Shown: positions 45,233-53,395 of the stretch, one piece after another | How the letters are laid out: each line of letters starts with the position of its first letter | Numbering within the stretch: position 1 is the stretch's first letter | Origin: JBFWUM01 sp050247255 | GTDB taxonomy: Bacteria > Acidobacteriota > Vicinamibacteria > Vicinamibacterales > UBA2999 | DNA: 64,000 nucleotides | NCBI GenBank assembly: GCA_050247255.1 | Contig: JBFWUM010000012.1 | Coordinates: 22,908 to 86,907 of the forward strand | Direction of reading: 5' to 3' | The notes under the pieces: model-generated | What the model was told of the DNA's origin: nothing | The model's database searches: none | Seen by the model: the letters and a program-made list of their open reading frames with translations, nothing else | Made by a program: the position numbers and the translations under genes

Positions 45233-46606
45233 TTAGGCATCGGCGGTGGCCGTGTCGAGATCGAGCACCCCGGTGCTATCGCCGAAGCTGTCTACCGGCA
45301 GGTCCGCCCGCTGCACCAGGTGCAGGAGCAGATTCGACATCGGCGTGCCCATCGGCGTCGCGATGTGCCGGTTCCCTTTCATGCCGTTGGCGCCCCCGAC
45401 GAGCGCGATGGGCAGATCCATGTGCGAGTGGATGTTGCCGTCGCTCATGCCGCCGCCGATCATCAGCAGCGAGTGGTCGAGCAGCGTGCCGTCCCCGTCG
45501 CGCGTGTTCCGCAGCTTCTCGACCAGCTGGGCGAACAGCTGCACGTGCCACGTGCAGAGCTTGGTGTACTTGGCCAGCGTCTCGGGGTTGTTGCTGTGGT
45601 GGGACATCCCGTGGTGTGACTCGTTCAGGCCGATCTCCGGATACATCCGGGCCCGCTGCTCGGCGCCGAACATGAAGGTGCTGACGCGCGTGATGTCCGC
45701 CTGGAAAGCCAGGAACTGCAGGTCGAACATCAGCGTGGCGTGATCGTCGAAGCGCTCAGGCGTGCCGATGCCTGGCCGCTCGTATTCGGGGAGAGGCGAT
45801 GCCGCGTTGCGCGCCTCCGCCTGCTGGATGCGCCGCTCGACCTCGCGCAGGACGTCCAGGTAGTCGCCAACCGTCGATCGGTCCGCCGGCCCGAGCCTCG
45901 CGCGCAGGCTGGCCATCTCGTCGATGGCCGAATCGAGAATGCTCTTGCGCGTGCGCGTCGCGGCGAGCTGCTCCGCTGTGGAGCCGCCGTCGCCGAACAG
46001 CTGCTCGAACACCAGGCGCGGACTGCTCTGCGTTGGCAGCGGCGTCGTCGGCGTCGCCCATGACAGCGTCGTGCCGTAGGCGCAGCTGTACCCCGTATCG
46101 CAGCCGCCGGTGACCGAGTTGGGCAGGATCGCGAGCTCCAGTGACGGCAGCGGCGTGTCGCGGCGCGCCTGCGCCGCCAGAACCTGATCGACCGATACCC
46201 CGGCGCGCAGATCCGAGCCTTCCGTCCGCTTGATCTTCGTCCCGGTCAGCCACGTTCCCGTGCTCCGGGTGTGATCGCCGTTGCCGTCGCCGAGACTCTC
46301 CGACGAGCGGTGGTGCAGGCCGCTGACGACCGTGAGCCGATCGCGGTAGGGCTCGAGTGGCGACAGGATCAACGAGAAGTCGAAGTCGGCGCCGACCGTC
46401 GTCGGCTTCCAGTAGTTCACACCGGTGTGATTCATCGCCACGCCGTTGGGCATGTAGAAGAACCCGTAGCGGCTGACGGGCCTGGCTGCGGTCTTCTGCT
46501 GCGCCGTGAGCGCCGGGACCATCGCGTCCAGCAGCGGCAACGCCAGGCTCACGCCGAGACCGCGCAGGACGGTGCGGCGCGACAACGCCTTCTTCGTGAT
46601 GATCAT
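45233..46606 (-). CDS. DUF1552 protein, Tat-exported
   Basis: The 457-residue protein has a twin-arginine signal (SRRTVLRGLGVSLALPLLDA). The DUF1552 body follows, including GFFYMPNGVAMNHTG, RSTGTWLTGTKIKRT and the C-terminal DHSLLMIGGGMSDGN. The fold is related to DUF1501 and sulfatase-like proteins. It overlaps the DUF1592 gene by 4 bases, the usual pairing. The function is unknown; the pair is the counterpart of the PSD1/DUF1501 pair in the first operon. Confidence 0.92.
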   Translation of the reverse strand: MIITKKALSRRTVLRGLGVSLALPLLDAMVPALTAQQKTAARPVSRYGFFYMPNGVAMNHTGVNYWKPTTVGADFDFSLILSPLEPYRDRLTVVSGLHHRSSESLGDGNGDHTRSTGTWLTGTKIKRTEGSDLRAGVSVDQVLAAQARRDTPLPSLELAILPNSVTGGCDTGYSCAYGTTLSWATPTTPLPTQSSPRLVFEQLFGDGGSTAEQLAATRTRKSILDSAIDEMASLRARLGPADRSTVGDYLDVLREVERRIQQAEARNAASPLPEYERPGIGTPERFDDHATLMFDLQFLAFQADITRVSTFMFGAEQRARMYPEIGLNESHHGMSHHSNNPETLAKYTKLCTWHVQLFAQLVEKLRNTRDGDGTLLDHSLLMIGGGMSDGNIHSHMDLPIALVGGANGMKGNRHIATPMGTPMSNLLLHLVQRADLPVDSFGDSTGVLDLDTATADA

Positions 46607-49146
46607 GATTCGGATCTCCTCATTTGGAAGGGAGTGCTCTTGACGATGCCGAGCACGAGCGCGGCGAAGCGGTAGTCCGATGTCCTGGCTTCGCGCAGGA
46701 TGGCGCGGATAGCCGGTGCGTCGTAGTAGTCGACGCCACGGCCGATGGCATAGGTCAACAGCTTTCCGGTGAGGTTCACCAGAAACTGATCACCATGCTT
46801 GACCAGGACGTCCCGCAACCCGGGCAATCCGTCGATCGCCGAGCCGTCGGGATAGACGCCCGAGGTGTCGAGGGGCTCGAAGTTCTCATCGTAGGTGCGG
46901 TACTTGCCGACGGCGTCGAAGCTCTCGAGGGCGAAGCCGATCGGATCCATCAGCTTGTGGCACGAGGCGCACACCGGGTTCGCCCGGTGCTGCTCGACCC
47001 GTTGCCGCATCGTGCGGACCTTGGTGACCTTTTCCCCGTTCTCCGCCAGGCCGGGGACGTTCGGCGGCGGCTCGGGCGGCGGCGCGCCGAGGATGTTTTC
47101 CAGCACCCACTTGCCGCGGACCACCGGCGAGGTCCGGTTCGGGAAGGCGGTGACCGTGAGGATGCTGCCCTTGCCGAGCAGCCCGCGCCGCGGACTGTCA
47201 TCGGGCAGGGTGACGCGGCGGAAGCCGATCCCCTTGATGTTCGGGATGTCGTAGTGTCGCGCCAACCGTTCGTTGACGAATGTCCAGTTGGCGGTCAGCA
47301 GCTCGAGCGCCGGCCGGTCCTCGCGCACGATGCTGTCGACGAACAGCTCGGTCTCGCGCTGGAACGCACGCGCCAGCGTGTCGCCGTAGTCGGGGAACAG
47401 GAACGGGTCCGGCACGATGTCCGGCAGGCGCCGCAACTGCAGCCACTGCCCGGCGAAGTTGTCGATCAACGCGCTCGACTTTGGGTCGGCCAGCATCCGG
47501 CGCACCTGGGCCTCGAGCACGGCCGGCTCGCGCAGGCGGCCCACTGTGGCCAGGTCGAGCAGCTCGTCGTCAGGAATGCTGCTCCAGAGGAAGAACGACA
47601 GCCGTGAGGCCAGCTCGACGTCGTCGACACGGTAGACGGGAGAGACGGCGGCCCTGAGCGGCGCGAACTCGGTCCGGAAGAGGAACGACGGGCTGACGAG
47701 AATCCGCTGCAGCGCCAGTTCGATCCCGCTGTCGAAGGTGCCGCCGGCGCGTCCCTGCGCGAAAAAATCGAGCAGCACCGCGAGGTCGGCGTCGGTGGGC
47801 GTGCGCCGGTAGGCGCGCCGCGCCAGCGCGATGAGAATCGTCCGCGCGCACGTGGGCTCGTCCGCCGGCCCTGCCGGCCGGCAGACGAAGACCCGCCGGT
47901 AACTGGGCGACGACTCGGCGCCGCCGGGGTTGACGGGGCCGAGAATCTCGAGCTCGCGCAGCGCCGCGCCTTCCCGCGTTTCGCGCTCGTCGTCGATGCC
48001 GCGGCCGATGTACGGCTTCAGGAACGGCTTACGAAACCCTTCCGACACGGCATTGGTCTTGGCCAGGAAGGTGGCGCGGATCTCGTGCACGCCGGCCGTT
48101 AGCGGCACGCTGACCACCCAGTCCTCGTCGACGTCCTTCGGCGCCGCCTCGCTGCGATCGATGCGCTGGGGGCGACCCTGCGACACCTGGCGCTCGAGGT
48201 TGAGGTCGGTGTTCGGCGTCGCCGGCAGGGTGAAGACCTGCACGCGGACGCCGTCGACGCTGATCTCCAGGTGCTGGTCGCCGAGATAGTGCGGGATGTC
48301 GTAGTCGAGGCCGCGGCCGATGCGAGCCTTGATCAGGTATTCGCCGTCGCGCGGGGCGAAGTAATCGACCCGGTGGCCGCCGCGCGTACCCGGCGGCATG
48401 CCGTCGAGTCGCACGTCCTGGTCGAGTTGGTCGGGTACGCGGAAGAAGTCCCCGTTGGGCGGCGCCGGCGTCCCGAGCGCGAGGCGGGCAATCTTCTGCG
48501 CCGCACTGAGGTAGCGATCCGTGAGCAGCGGCGACAGCTTGAGCACGCCGGCGATGTTGTCGAAGCCGTAGCTCACTTCGTCGGTCGGCAACAGCGCCGA
48601 CGCATCGATGTCGAGCGCGAGCAGATCGCGGATCGCATTCTGGTACTCGGCTCGGTTCAGGCGATGGAACGGCTCGGTGCGACCGGGGTTCGGCGCCGCC
48701 GTCGCGGCCCGGTCGAGCGCGGCCTCGAGCGACACGCGGAACTCGTCGATCGCCGGCTGCGCCGGACGCGGCATGCCGGCCGGCGGCATCAGGCCGGCGC
48801 GCAACTTGACCGCCACCTTCTCCCACTCCCTGGCGTGGGCGGCGACGTCGGTGAGATCCAGCAGATCGAGTGCCAGGCCGCCGGTCTTCAACCGCTGGTT
48901 GTGGCAGGTGACGCAATAGCGATCGACGAAGGCCCGCGACGGCCCCGCCGGCTCCGCCTGCCGCGACGCCAGCGCCAGGGCGCCCAACGGGTCGCCGCCG
49001 CGCGCCGGAGCGCCGGCGATCGCCACGGCCACCGGCGCCGGGGCGCTCGCCGTGGTCGAGGAGGCCGCCGAAACCGCCACCAGACAACCCGTGAGGATCG
49101 AAGCGAGGAGAGAAGGCAGAGAGAACCGGCGCCATCGCATCGTCAT
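46603..49146 (-). CDS. DUF1592 multi-domain haem protein (DUF1587/1592/1588/1585)
   Basis: The ATG at 49146 is chosen, with GGAG about 10 bases upstream; one at 49140 is nearly as likely. The 847-residue protein has a signal segment and an N-terminal haem motif, CVTCHNQRLKTGGLALD. DUF1587 follows (HRLNRAEYQNAIRDLLALD), then DUF1592, DUF1588 with CASCHKLMDPIGFALE, and DUF1585 at the C terminus. It is probably a periplasmic di-haem redox protein. It is first in a nine-gene operon behind a -24/-12 promoter and diverges from TonB receptor 2. Confidence 0.92.
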   Translation of the reverse strand: MTMRWRRFSLPSLLASILTGCLVAVSAASSTTASAPAPVAVAIAGAPARGGDPLGALALASRQAEPAGPSRAFVDRYCVTCHNQRLKTGGLALDLLDLTDVAAHAREWEKVAVKLRAGLMPPAGMPRPAQPAIDEFRVSLEAALDRAATAAPNPGRTEPFHRLNRAEYQNAIRDLLALDIDASALLPTDEVSYGFDNIAGVLKLSPLLTDRYLSAAQKIARLALGTPAPPNGDFFRVPDQLDQDVRLDGMPPGTRGGHRVDYFAPRDGEYLIKARIGRGLDYDIPHYLGDQHLEISVDGVRVQVFTLPATPNTDLNLERQVSQGRPQRIDRSEAAPKDVDEDWVVSVPLTAGVHEIRATFLAKTNAVSEGFRKPFLKPYIGRGIDDERETREGAALRELEILGPVNPGGAESSPSYRRVFVCRPAGPADEPTCARTILIALARRAYRRTPTDADLAVLLDFFAQGRAGGTFDSGIELALQRILVSPSFLFRTEFAPLRAAVSPVYRVDDVELASRLSFFLWSSIPDDELLDLATVGRLREPAVLEAQVRRMLADPKSSALIDNFAGQWLQLRRLPDIVPDPFLFPDYGDTLARAFQRETELFVDSIVREDRPALELLTANWTFVNERLARHYDIPNIKGIGFRRVTLPDDSPRRGLLGKGSILTVTAFPNRTSPVVRGKWVLENILGAPPPEPPPNVPGLAENGEKVTKVRTMRQRVEQHRANPVCASCHKLMDPIGFALESFDAVGKYRTYDENFEPLDTSGVYPDGSAIDGLPGLRDVLVKHGDQFLVNLTGKLLTYAIGRGVDYYDAPAIRAILREARTSDYRFAALVLGIVKSTPFQMRRSES

Positions 49147-49184
49147 ATGACTCGTGACTCCAGGCACGTGATGTCCCGACCCTG

Positions 49185-49200
49185 AGCAAGACGGGTTCCA
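49185..49200 (-). promoter_or_regulatory. Putative sigma-54 promoter of the DUF1592 operon
   Basis: The minus strand reads TGGAACCCGTCTTGCT, with TGG and TTGCT at the RpoN spacing. It lies about 40 bases before the ATG at 49146. Confidence 0.6.
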
Positions 49201-49303
49201 TCCACCGGAGTACGGCCGGCGGCGCGCAATGATCCAAGCGGCGCGTTTGGGCGCAATTCACGCGCGGCATCCGGCGGCATGAGGTGCCGCCGCGCGCCCC
49301 GAT

Positions 49304-49317
49304 GAACATTGCTGTTC
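49304..49317. promoter_or_regulatory. Putative activator-binding dyad (UAS)
   Basis: GAACA-TTGC-TGTTC is a perfect dyad with the same half-sites as the element at 34242-34255. It lies about 104 bases upstream of the -24 element of the DUF1592 operon promoter. Confidence 0.55.
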
Positions 49318-49447
49318 GTGCGGCGCGCGAGGGCACACAAGAACGTCATGCCGGTACAACCGGCGAGGTCCTCCCTCATCAGCGGGCACGGGAGGCGCGA
49401 GGCGTCCGGCCGCTGGCGCGCAGCGCAGACCCGCGGACCGAACGAAT

Positions 49448-49461
49448 GGACGTTTCTGTCC
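49448..49461. promoter_or_regulatory. Putative UAS dyad
   Basis: GGACG-TTTC-TGTCC matches the dyad pattern with the same four-base spacer and a TTTC core shared with several other copies. Confidence 0.45.
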
Positions 49462-49571
49462 GCTTCCAGCTGCGCGGTTCACCCAGGTCGAGGTCACGGA
49501 CATGACCGCGAGCGCGCACCGACGCGCGTGCGCGATGACAATCGACGGTCTCGTTCGGATCCGCGTGTTGA

Positions 49572-49585
49572 AGACATTTGCGTCG
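49572..49585. promoter_or_regulatory. Putative degenerate UAS dyad
   Basis: AGACA-TTTG-CGTCG keeps most of the pattern. It is about 210 bases upstream of the TonB receptor 2 promoter, the closest copy on that side. Confidence 0.35.
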
Positions 49586-49795
49586 AGCGCCTGCGGCCGA
49601 CGAGGCTCGTGGCCGCGGCGGCCGATGCCGACATCGGCCGCGAGCGCTCGGCAACAGAACCGTCGGCCCCGCCGGCGCGTTCGCGACAAGCGCGTAGGGT
49701 TGACGCGCGCCGGGCGGCGCGTCTCGGCCGGATCGCCGTCGGCCGCACGCATTCCGCAGGAAAAAACCACGCGCCGGCCGTGTCCGATCGGGCGC

Positions 49796-49811
49796 TGGCC
49801 CATCACTTGCT
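49796..49811 (+). promoter_or_regulatory. Putative sigma-54 promoter of TonB receptor 2
   Basis: TGGCCCATCACTTGCT has TGGC and TTGCT at the RpoN spacing. It lies about 95 bases before the receptor ATG. Confidence 0.6.
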
Positions 49812-49905
49812 CGTGGGCCCAGCACGTTCACAACGTGATGGCGAACGCCGCGATCGACGCGGCGGTCCGACGCCATCGTTGCAATTCGGCAAGGGAGGTT
49901 CACCG

Positions 49906-52806
49906 ATGGTCCGATTGATCGGTTCGTTGATCGCATGCGCCATGCTGTCGTCGAGCCTCGCCGCCCAGCAGAACGCCACGCTGCAGGGCACAGTGCTCGA
50001 CGAGCAGAAGGCCGTGATGCCCGGAGCCACAGTCATGCTGACGGAGACCGGTACCGGCCGCCAGTCGTTCGAGGTGACGACGCAGACCGGGCGCTACCGC
50101 TTCGAGAACCTGCCTCCGGGGCAGTACGCACTCCGCGTCGAGTTGCAGGGATTCGCCACCGTGGAGATTCCGCGCGTTGAGCTCCTCGTCGGCGCCAACG
50201 CCACGGTGCCGGCGATCACGATGCAGCTGGGGACGCTGACCGAGACGATCATGGTCACCGGAGAGGCCCCGCTTGTCGATGTCACGTCATCGCAGGTGGC
50301 GGGCAACATCGACCGGCGACAGATGGCCGAACTGCCGCTGCAGGGACGCAACTGGCAGGAGCTGTCGCTGATGGTGAAAGGGGTGACGGCCAACAACGCC
50401 GGCAACACGCCCGGCGCCATCGACAACCAGTTCCAGCTGAACCTCGATGGCCAGCAGATCACCCAGCGCGTCGCCGGCTCGGGCTTCGGTCAGCCCAAGG
50501 TCAGCCGGGAGGCGATCGCGGAGTTCCAGATCGTCACCAACATGTTCGATATCACGCAGGGGCGGTCGACTGGCATGCAGGTGCAGGCCATCTCTCGTTC
50601 CGGCACGAACGACCTGCGCGCGTCGGTGTTCGGCTTCTTCCGCAGTGACAAGCTCAATGCCGCCGACCCGATCGCCGGTGTGGTACTGCCGTTCGAGAAC
50701 CAGCAGGTGGGCGGGACGCTCGGCGGGCCGATCCTGCGCGACAAGGCGCACTTCTTTTTGTCCTATGAATACGAGCGCCAGCCGCAGGACGTGTTCCTGG
50801 CGCCGACCCGCCTGCCGCACCAGACCTTCCAGTTCGAGACGAAAGACGTCAACAAGAACTACCTGGGGCGCGTCGACTACCAGTTTTCGTCGACCGACAG
50901 CCTGACGCTGCGCGGGCAGCGCTGGGCCTTCGACAACCCGTTCTCGATCTCGAGCGGAACGTCGCACCCGTCGACCGCCGACAACCTGCGATCCTTCGCC
51001 ACCAACATCGGCGGCACCTGGACGCACGTGACGAGCGCGAACCTGACGATGCAGATCAAGGGAGGCGTGAACCGCTTCTCCTGGTACAACGATGCCCTGC
51101 CATCGATGGACGTGCCCTTTCACAACACGCCGTTCTTTGTGCCCGAGCTCAGCTTCCCGGGCCTGACGATCGGCGGCGCCTCCAACTATCCCAACGACAC
51201 GTGGCAGAACACCTACAGTGCCCGCGCCGATCTCAACTGGCACTCCGGCGATCACGACGTAAAGTTCGGCGGCGAGTTCCTGCGCGTCCGCGACACCAAG
51301 GAATGGTCGCTGAACCGCCGCGGCACCTACGTCTTCTCAACGCGTCCGTCGGACGAGGAACTGGAACGTCGCTTCCCCGCCGACGCGTGGGACGATCCTG
51401 CGCGATGGGACATCAGCGGCCTCGAACCGTACCTGCTGCGGTTCGACATCAACTTCCACCCGGACTACCTGATTGATATCCCCCGTCCCACGTTCGCCGC
51501 ATGGTTCGGCGACAACTGGCGCGCGACGGAGAACCTGTCCATCAACGTCGGCGTGCGCTGGGATGCAGACTGGGGGGCCACCGACCCGCCAAACGTCACC
51601 GAGACCGTGATTTTGATCGACAACGGACGCGAGTCGGGCGACTTTGGCTTCAAGACCGGCATTCGCGACCTCAACAACGTCGCGCCGCGCGGCGGCTTCG
51701 CCTATAACGTTGGCGGCGGCGGTGACTTCGTGATCCGTGGCGGTACGGGTATCTACTTCAATACGCCGGTCTCGAATGTCACCTACAGCCACCAGTACTT
51801 CAACCAGGCCATCTCGGCGACGATCACGCCGAATGGCCCTGGCTTCATGGAGAACCCCACGCGCGGCATCACCGCCGAGGACTACCTCTCCGGTGCCGTC
51901 GCCGCGCCGATACAGGCGCCCCGGGTCATCGCCAGCGACTACGTGATGCCGTACAGCTGGCAGAGTTCGCTGGGGTTTCAGAAGCAGCTCGGCGCAGCGA
52001 TGGGATTCGACATGGACCTCACCTATCTCGACGAGCGCAACCAGGTGCGCGGCCGCGATCCCAACCTCTTCTACGACCCCGTGACCGGCTACAACCTGAA
52101 CCCGTCGACGGCGGGAAGGCCCAATCCGGCGTACGGCCAGGTGCAATGGATGGAGAGCACCGGACGCACCGAGGCCCTCCTCCTCGCCAGCTCCTTCACT
52201 CGCCGGTTCAGAAGCAACTTCCAGGGCAGCGTCACTTACACGCGGACGCTGAAGAACAACAACAACACGACCGGGTTCGGCATTCAGGCCGACAACCAGT
52301 TCGACCTCGACGCGGACTGGTCGCGTTCGGCCGACTTCCAGCGGGACACGCTTCGCGCCAACGGCATCGTCAACCTGCCGTGGCAGACAACCGTCGCTGG
52401 CTCGTTCCTCTACGGCTCTGGCACCTACTACAACGCGACGCGCAGCGGCAGGCCGTTCAACAAGCCTGGAACCAACCGGCTCAACATCGGCGCGCCGATC
52501 GTGATCCCCGAGGCGATGCTGGATCGATGGGAGGGGCCGGATGTCATCGCCACCGGCGCCGTGTGGCCGCGCAACGCGCTGCGCGGTCTCCCCCTCTACA
52601 AGGTGGACGTCCGCGTGTCGAAAGCGATTAGGGCCGGCGGCGTCAACGTCACCTTGCTCGGCGAAGTGTTCAACGTGTTCAACCGGAAGAACTACGGCAG
52701 CTTCACCACCCAGCTTGACTCGGCGAATTTCGGGAAGCCGACCGCCAACTCCGGCAACGCCTATGGGCCACGATCCGGCCAGGTCGGGTTCCGCGTCGAG
52801 TTCTAG
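49906..52806 (+). CDS. TonB-dependent outer-membrane receptor with carboxypeptidase-regulatory-like N-domain
   Basis: AAGGGAGG at 49891-49898 fixes the ATG at 49906. The 966-residue protein has a signal peptide (MVRLIGSLIACAMLSSSLAA) and an Ig-like carboxypeptidase-regulatory domain (TLQGTVLDEQKAVMPGATV). The plug follows (MAELPLQGRNWQELSLMVKG), then a barrel ending in GFRVEF. It is of the same type as the receptor at 30354-34067 but about 270 residues shorter. It diverges from the DUF1592 operon and probably imports that operon's substrate. A downstream remnant of a DUF5916 gene suggests that it once had such a partner. Confidence 0.94.
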   Translation: MVRLIGSLIACAMLSSSLAAQQNATLQGTVLDEQKAVMPGATVMLTETGTGRQSFEVTTQTGRYRFENLPPGQYALRVELQGFATVEIPRVELLVGANATVPAITMQLGTLTETIMVTGEAPLVDVTSSQVAGNIDRRQMAELPLQGRNWQELSLMVKGVTANNAGNTPGAIDNQFQLNLDGQQITQRVAGSGFGQPKVSREAIAEFQIVTNMFDITQGRSTGMQVQAISRSGTNDLRASVFGFFRSDKLNAADPIAGVVLPFENQQVGGTLGGPILRDKAHFFLSYEYERQPQDVFLAPTRLPHQTFQFETKDVNKNYLGRVDYQFSSTDSLTLRGQRWAFDNPFSISSGTSHPSTADNLRSFATNIGGTWTHVTSANLTMQIKGGVNRFSWYNDALPSMDVPFHNTPFFVPELSFPGLTIGGASNYPNDTWQNTYSARADLNWHSGDHDVKFGGEFLRVRDTKEWSLNRRGTYVFSTRPSDEELERRFPADAWDDPARWDISGLEPYLLRFDINFHPDYLIDIPRPTFAAWFGDNWRATENLSINVGVRWDADWGATDPPNVTETVILIDNGRESGDFGFKTGIRDLNNVAPRGGFAYNVGGGGDFVIRGGTGIYFNTPVSNVTYSHQYFNQAISATITPNGPGFMENPTRGITAEDYLSGAVAAPIQAPRVIASDYVMPYSWQSSLGFQKQLGAAMGFDMDLTYLDERNQVRGRDPNLFYDPVTGYNLNPSTAGRPNPAYGQVQWMESTGRTEALLLASSFTRRFRSNFQGSVTYTRTLKNNNNTTGFGIQADNQFDLDADWSRSADFQRDTLRANGIVNLPWQTTVAGSFLYGSGTYYNATRSGRPFNKPGTNRLNIGAPIVIPEAMLDRWEGPDVIATGAVWPRNALRGLPLYKVDVRVSKAIRAGGVNVTLLGEVFNVFNRKNYGSFTTQLDSANFGKPTANSGNAYGPRSGQVGFRVEF

Positions 52807-52818
52807 TCCCCACACGCC

Positions 52819-52852
52819 GGCCACGAGGGCAGGCATGATGCCCTTCGTGGCC
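52819..52852 (+). terminator. Terminator-like hairpin after TonB receptor 2
   Basis: GGCCACGA-GGGCA pairs with TGCCC-TTCGTGGCC through a stem of about 13 bp with one bulged base and a 7-base loop, 13 bases after the stop. There is no T-run. Confidence 0.45.
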
Positions 52853-52996
52853 GTTCCCGCGCCATCCCACCCAGTATCACGTCCTCGCGATCCCGATCGG
52901 TTGAGTGCGATCTGTCGGCACGACCCCCGAACATGGCGCGCAGCAGTGGAGCTCCTGTGCGAGCTTCGGCAAGCGATACGGCCGGCAAACCATCCT

Positions 52997-53113
52997 GGCA
53001 GCGAGCTGTTCGTCGTCTACAACGAGGAACGCGAACAGCAGCGCACCGGCGTCCTGCCCGGCGCGGCGCATCGATCGTTCATCGTGAAAGTGAATCGGCT
53101 GTTCCGCTTCTGA
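52997..53113 (+). pseudogene. Remnant of a DUF5916 gene, last 38 codons
   Basis: These 117 bases read in frame as the last 38 residues of the DUF5916 protein (GSELFVVYNEEREQQRTG to VNRLFRF) plus stop, identical to 36511-36627 except for one base (Tyr here, Phe there). No upstream part of such a gene or a start is present. It is either the tail of a deleted paralogue or material copied with the repeat. Confidence 0.8.
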
Positions 53114-53138
53114 GCGGGTCGGCCGGCGGGAGAAGCAT

Positions 53139-53167
53139 CCGGCTGGCGGGAACGCCCCGCCAGCCGG
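53139..53167 (+). terminator. Duplicated strong hairpin
   Basis: It is identical to the 12-bp-stem hairpin at 36653-36681, 25 bases after the stop of the gene remnant. Confidence 0.5.
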
Positions 53168-53395
53168 TGCCCGTTGGAGGAGAGATACGCGTTACATGAA
53201 CGCGCGGGACGTCTCTCCAGAGAGCAAGCCGACTGCCACCTTCGGCCGTGACGGCCGGACACCACATTTCAGGCGTTTTTCCGATTGTTTTCGGCGTTTT
53301 CCCGCCGGTGCGGGTTCCCGCGGAACGCCGACAGAAACGTGGAAACCGCCGACGTCCCCATACAAAGACGAAGGATCGCCCTCCGGACCGTGCCG

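Larger units (their letters stand above)
49147..49905. other. Divergent regulatory region between the DUF1592 operon and TonB receptor 2
   Basis: This 759-base stretch shows no convincing gene; the open frames across it lack any family pattern. It contains sigma-54 promoters pointing both ways (49185-49200 minus, 49796-49811 plus) and three dyads between them (49304, 49448, 49572). The layout suits one activator serving both directions. Confidence 0.6.
52997..53342 (+). repeat. 346-bp repeat, copy B
   Basis: It is collinear with 36511-36856 (constant offset of 16486) with two mismatches found. No terminal inverted repeats or transposase accompany either copy. The two copies are direct repeats, so recombination between them would delete about 16.5 kb containing the whole DUF1592 operon and TonB receptor 2. 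Confidence 0.95.
52807..53395. other. Region after TonB receptor 2 holding a hairpin, a gene remnant and a repeat
   Basis: No complete gene is visible in these 589 bases. A hairpin follows the receptor stop (52819-52852). Bases 52853-52996 show nothing I recognise. From 52997 the sequence is copy B of the 346-bp repeat, which ends close to the stop of the convergent phosphorylase gene. Confidence 0.7.
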
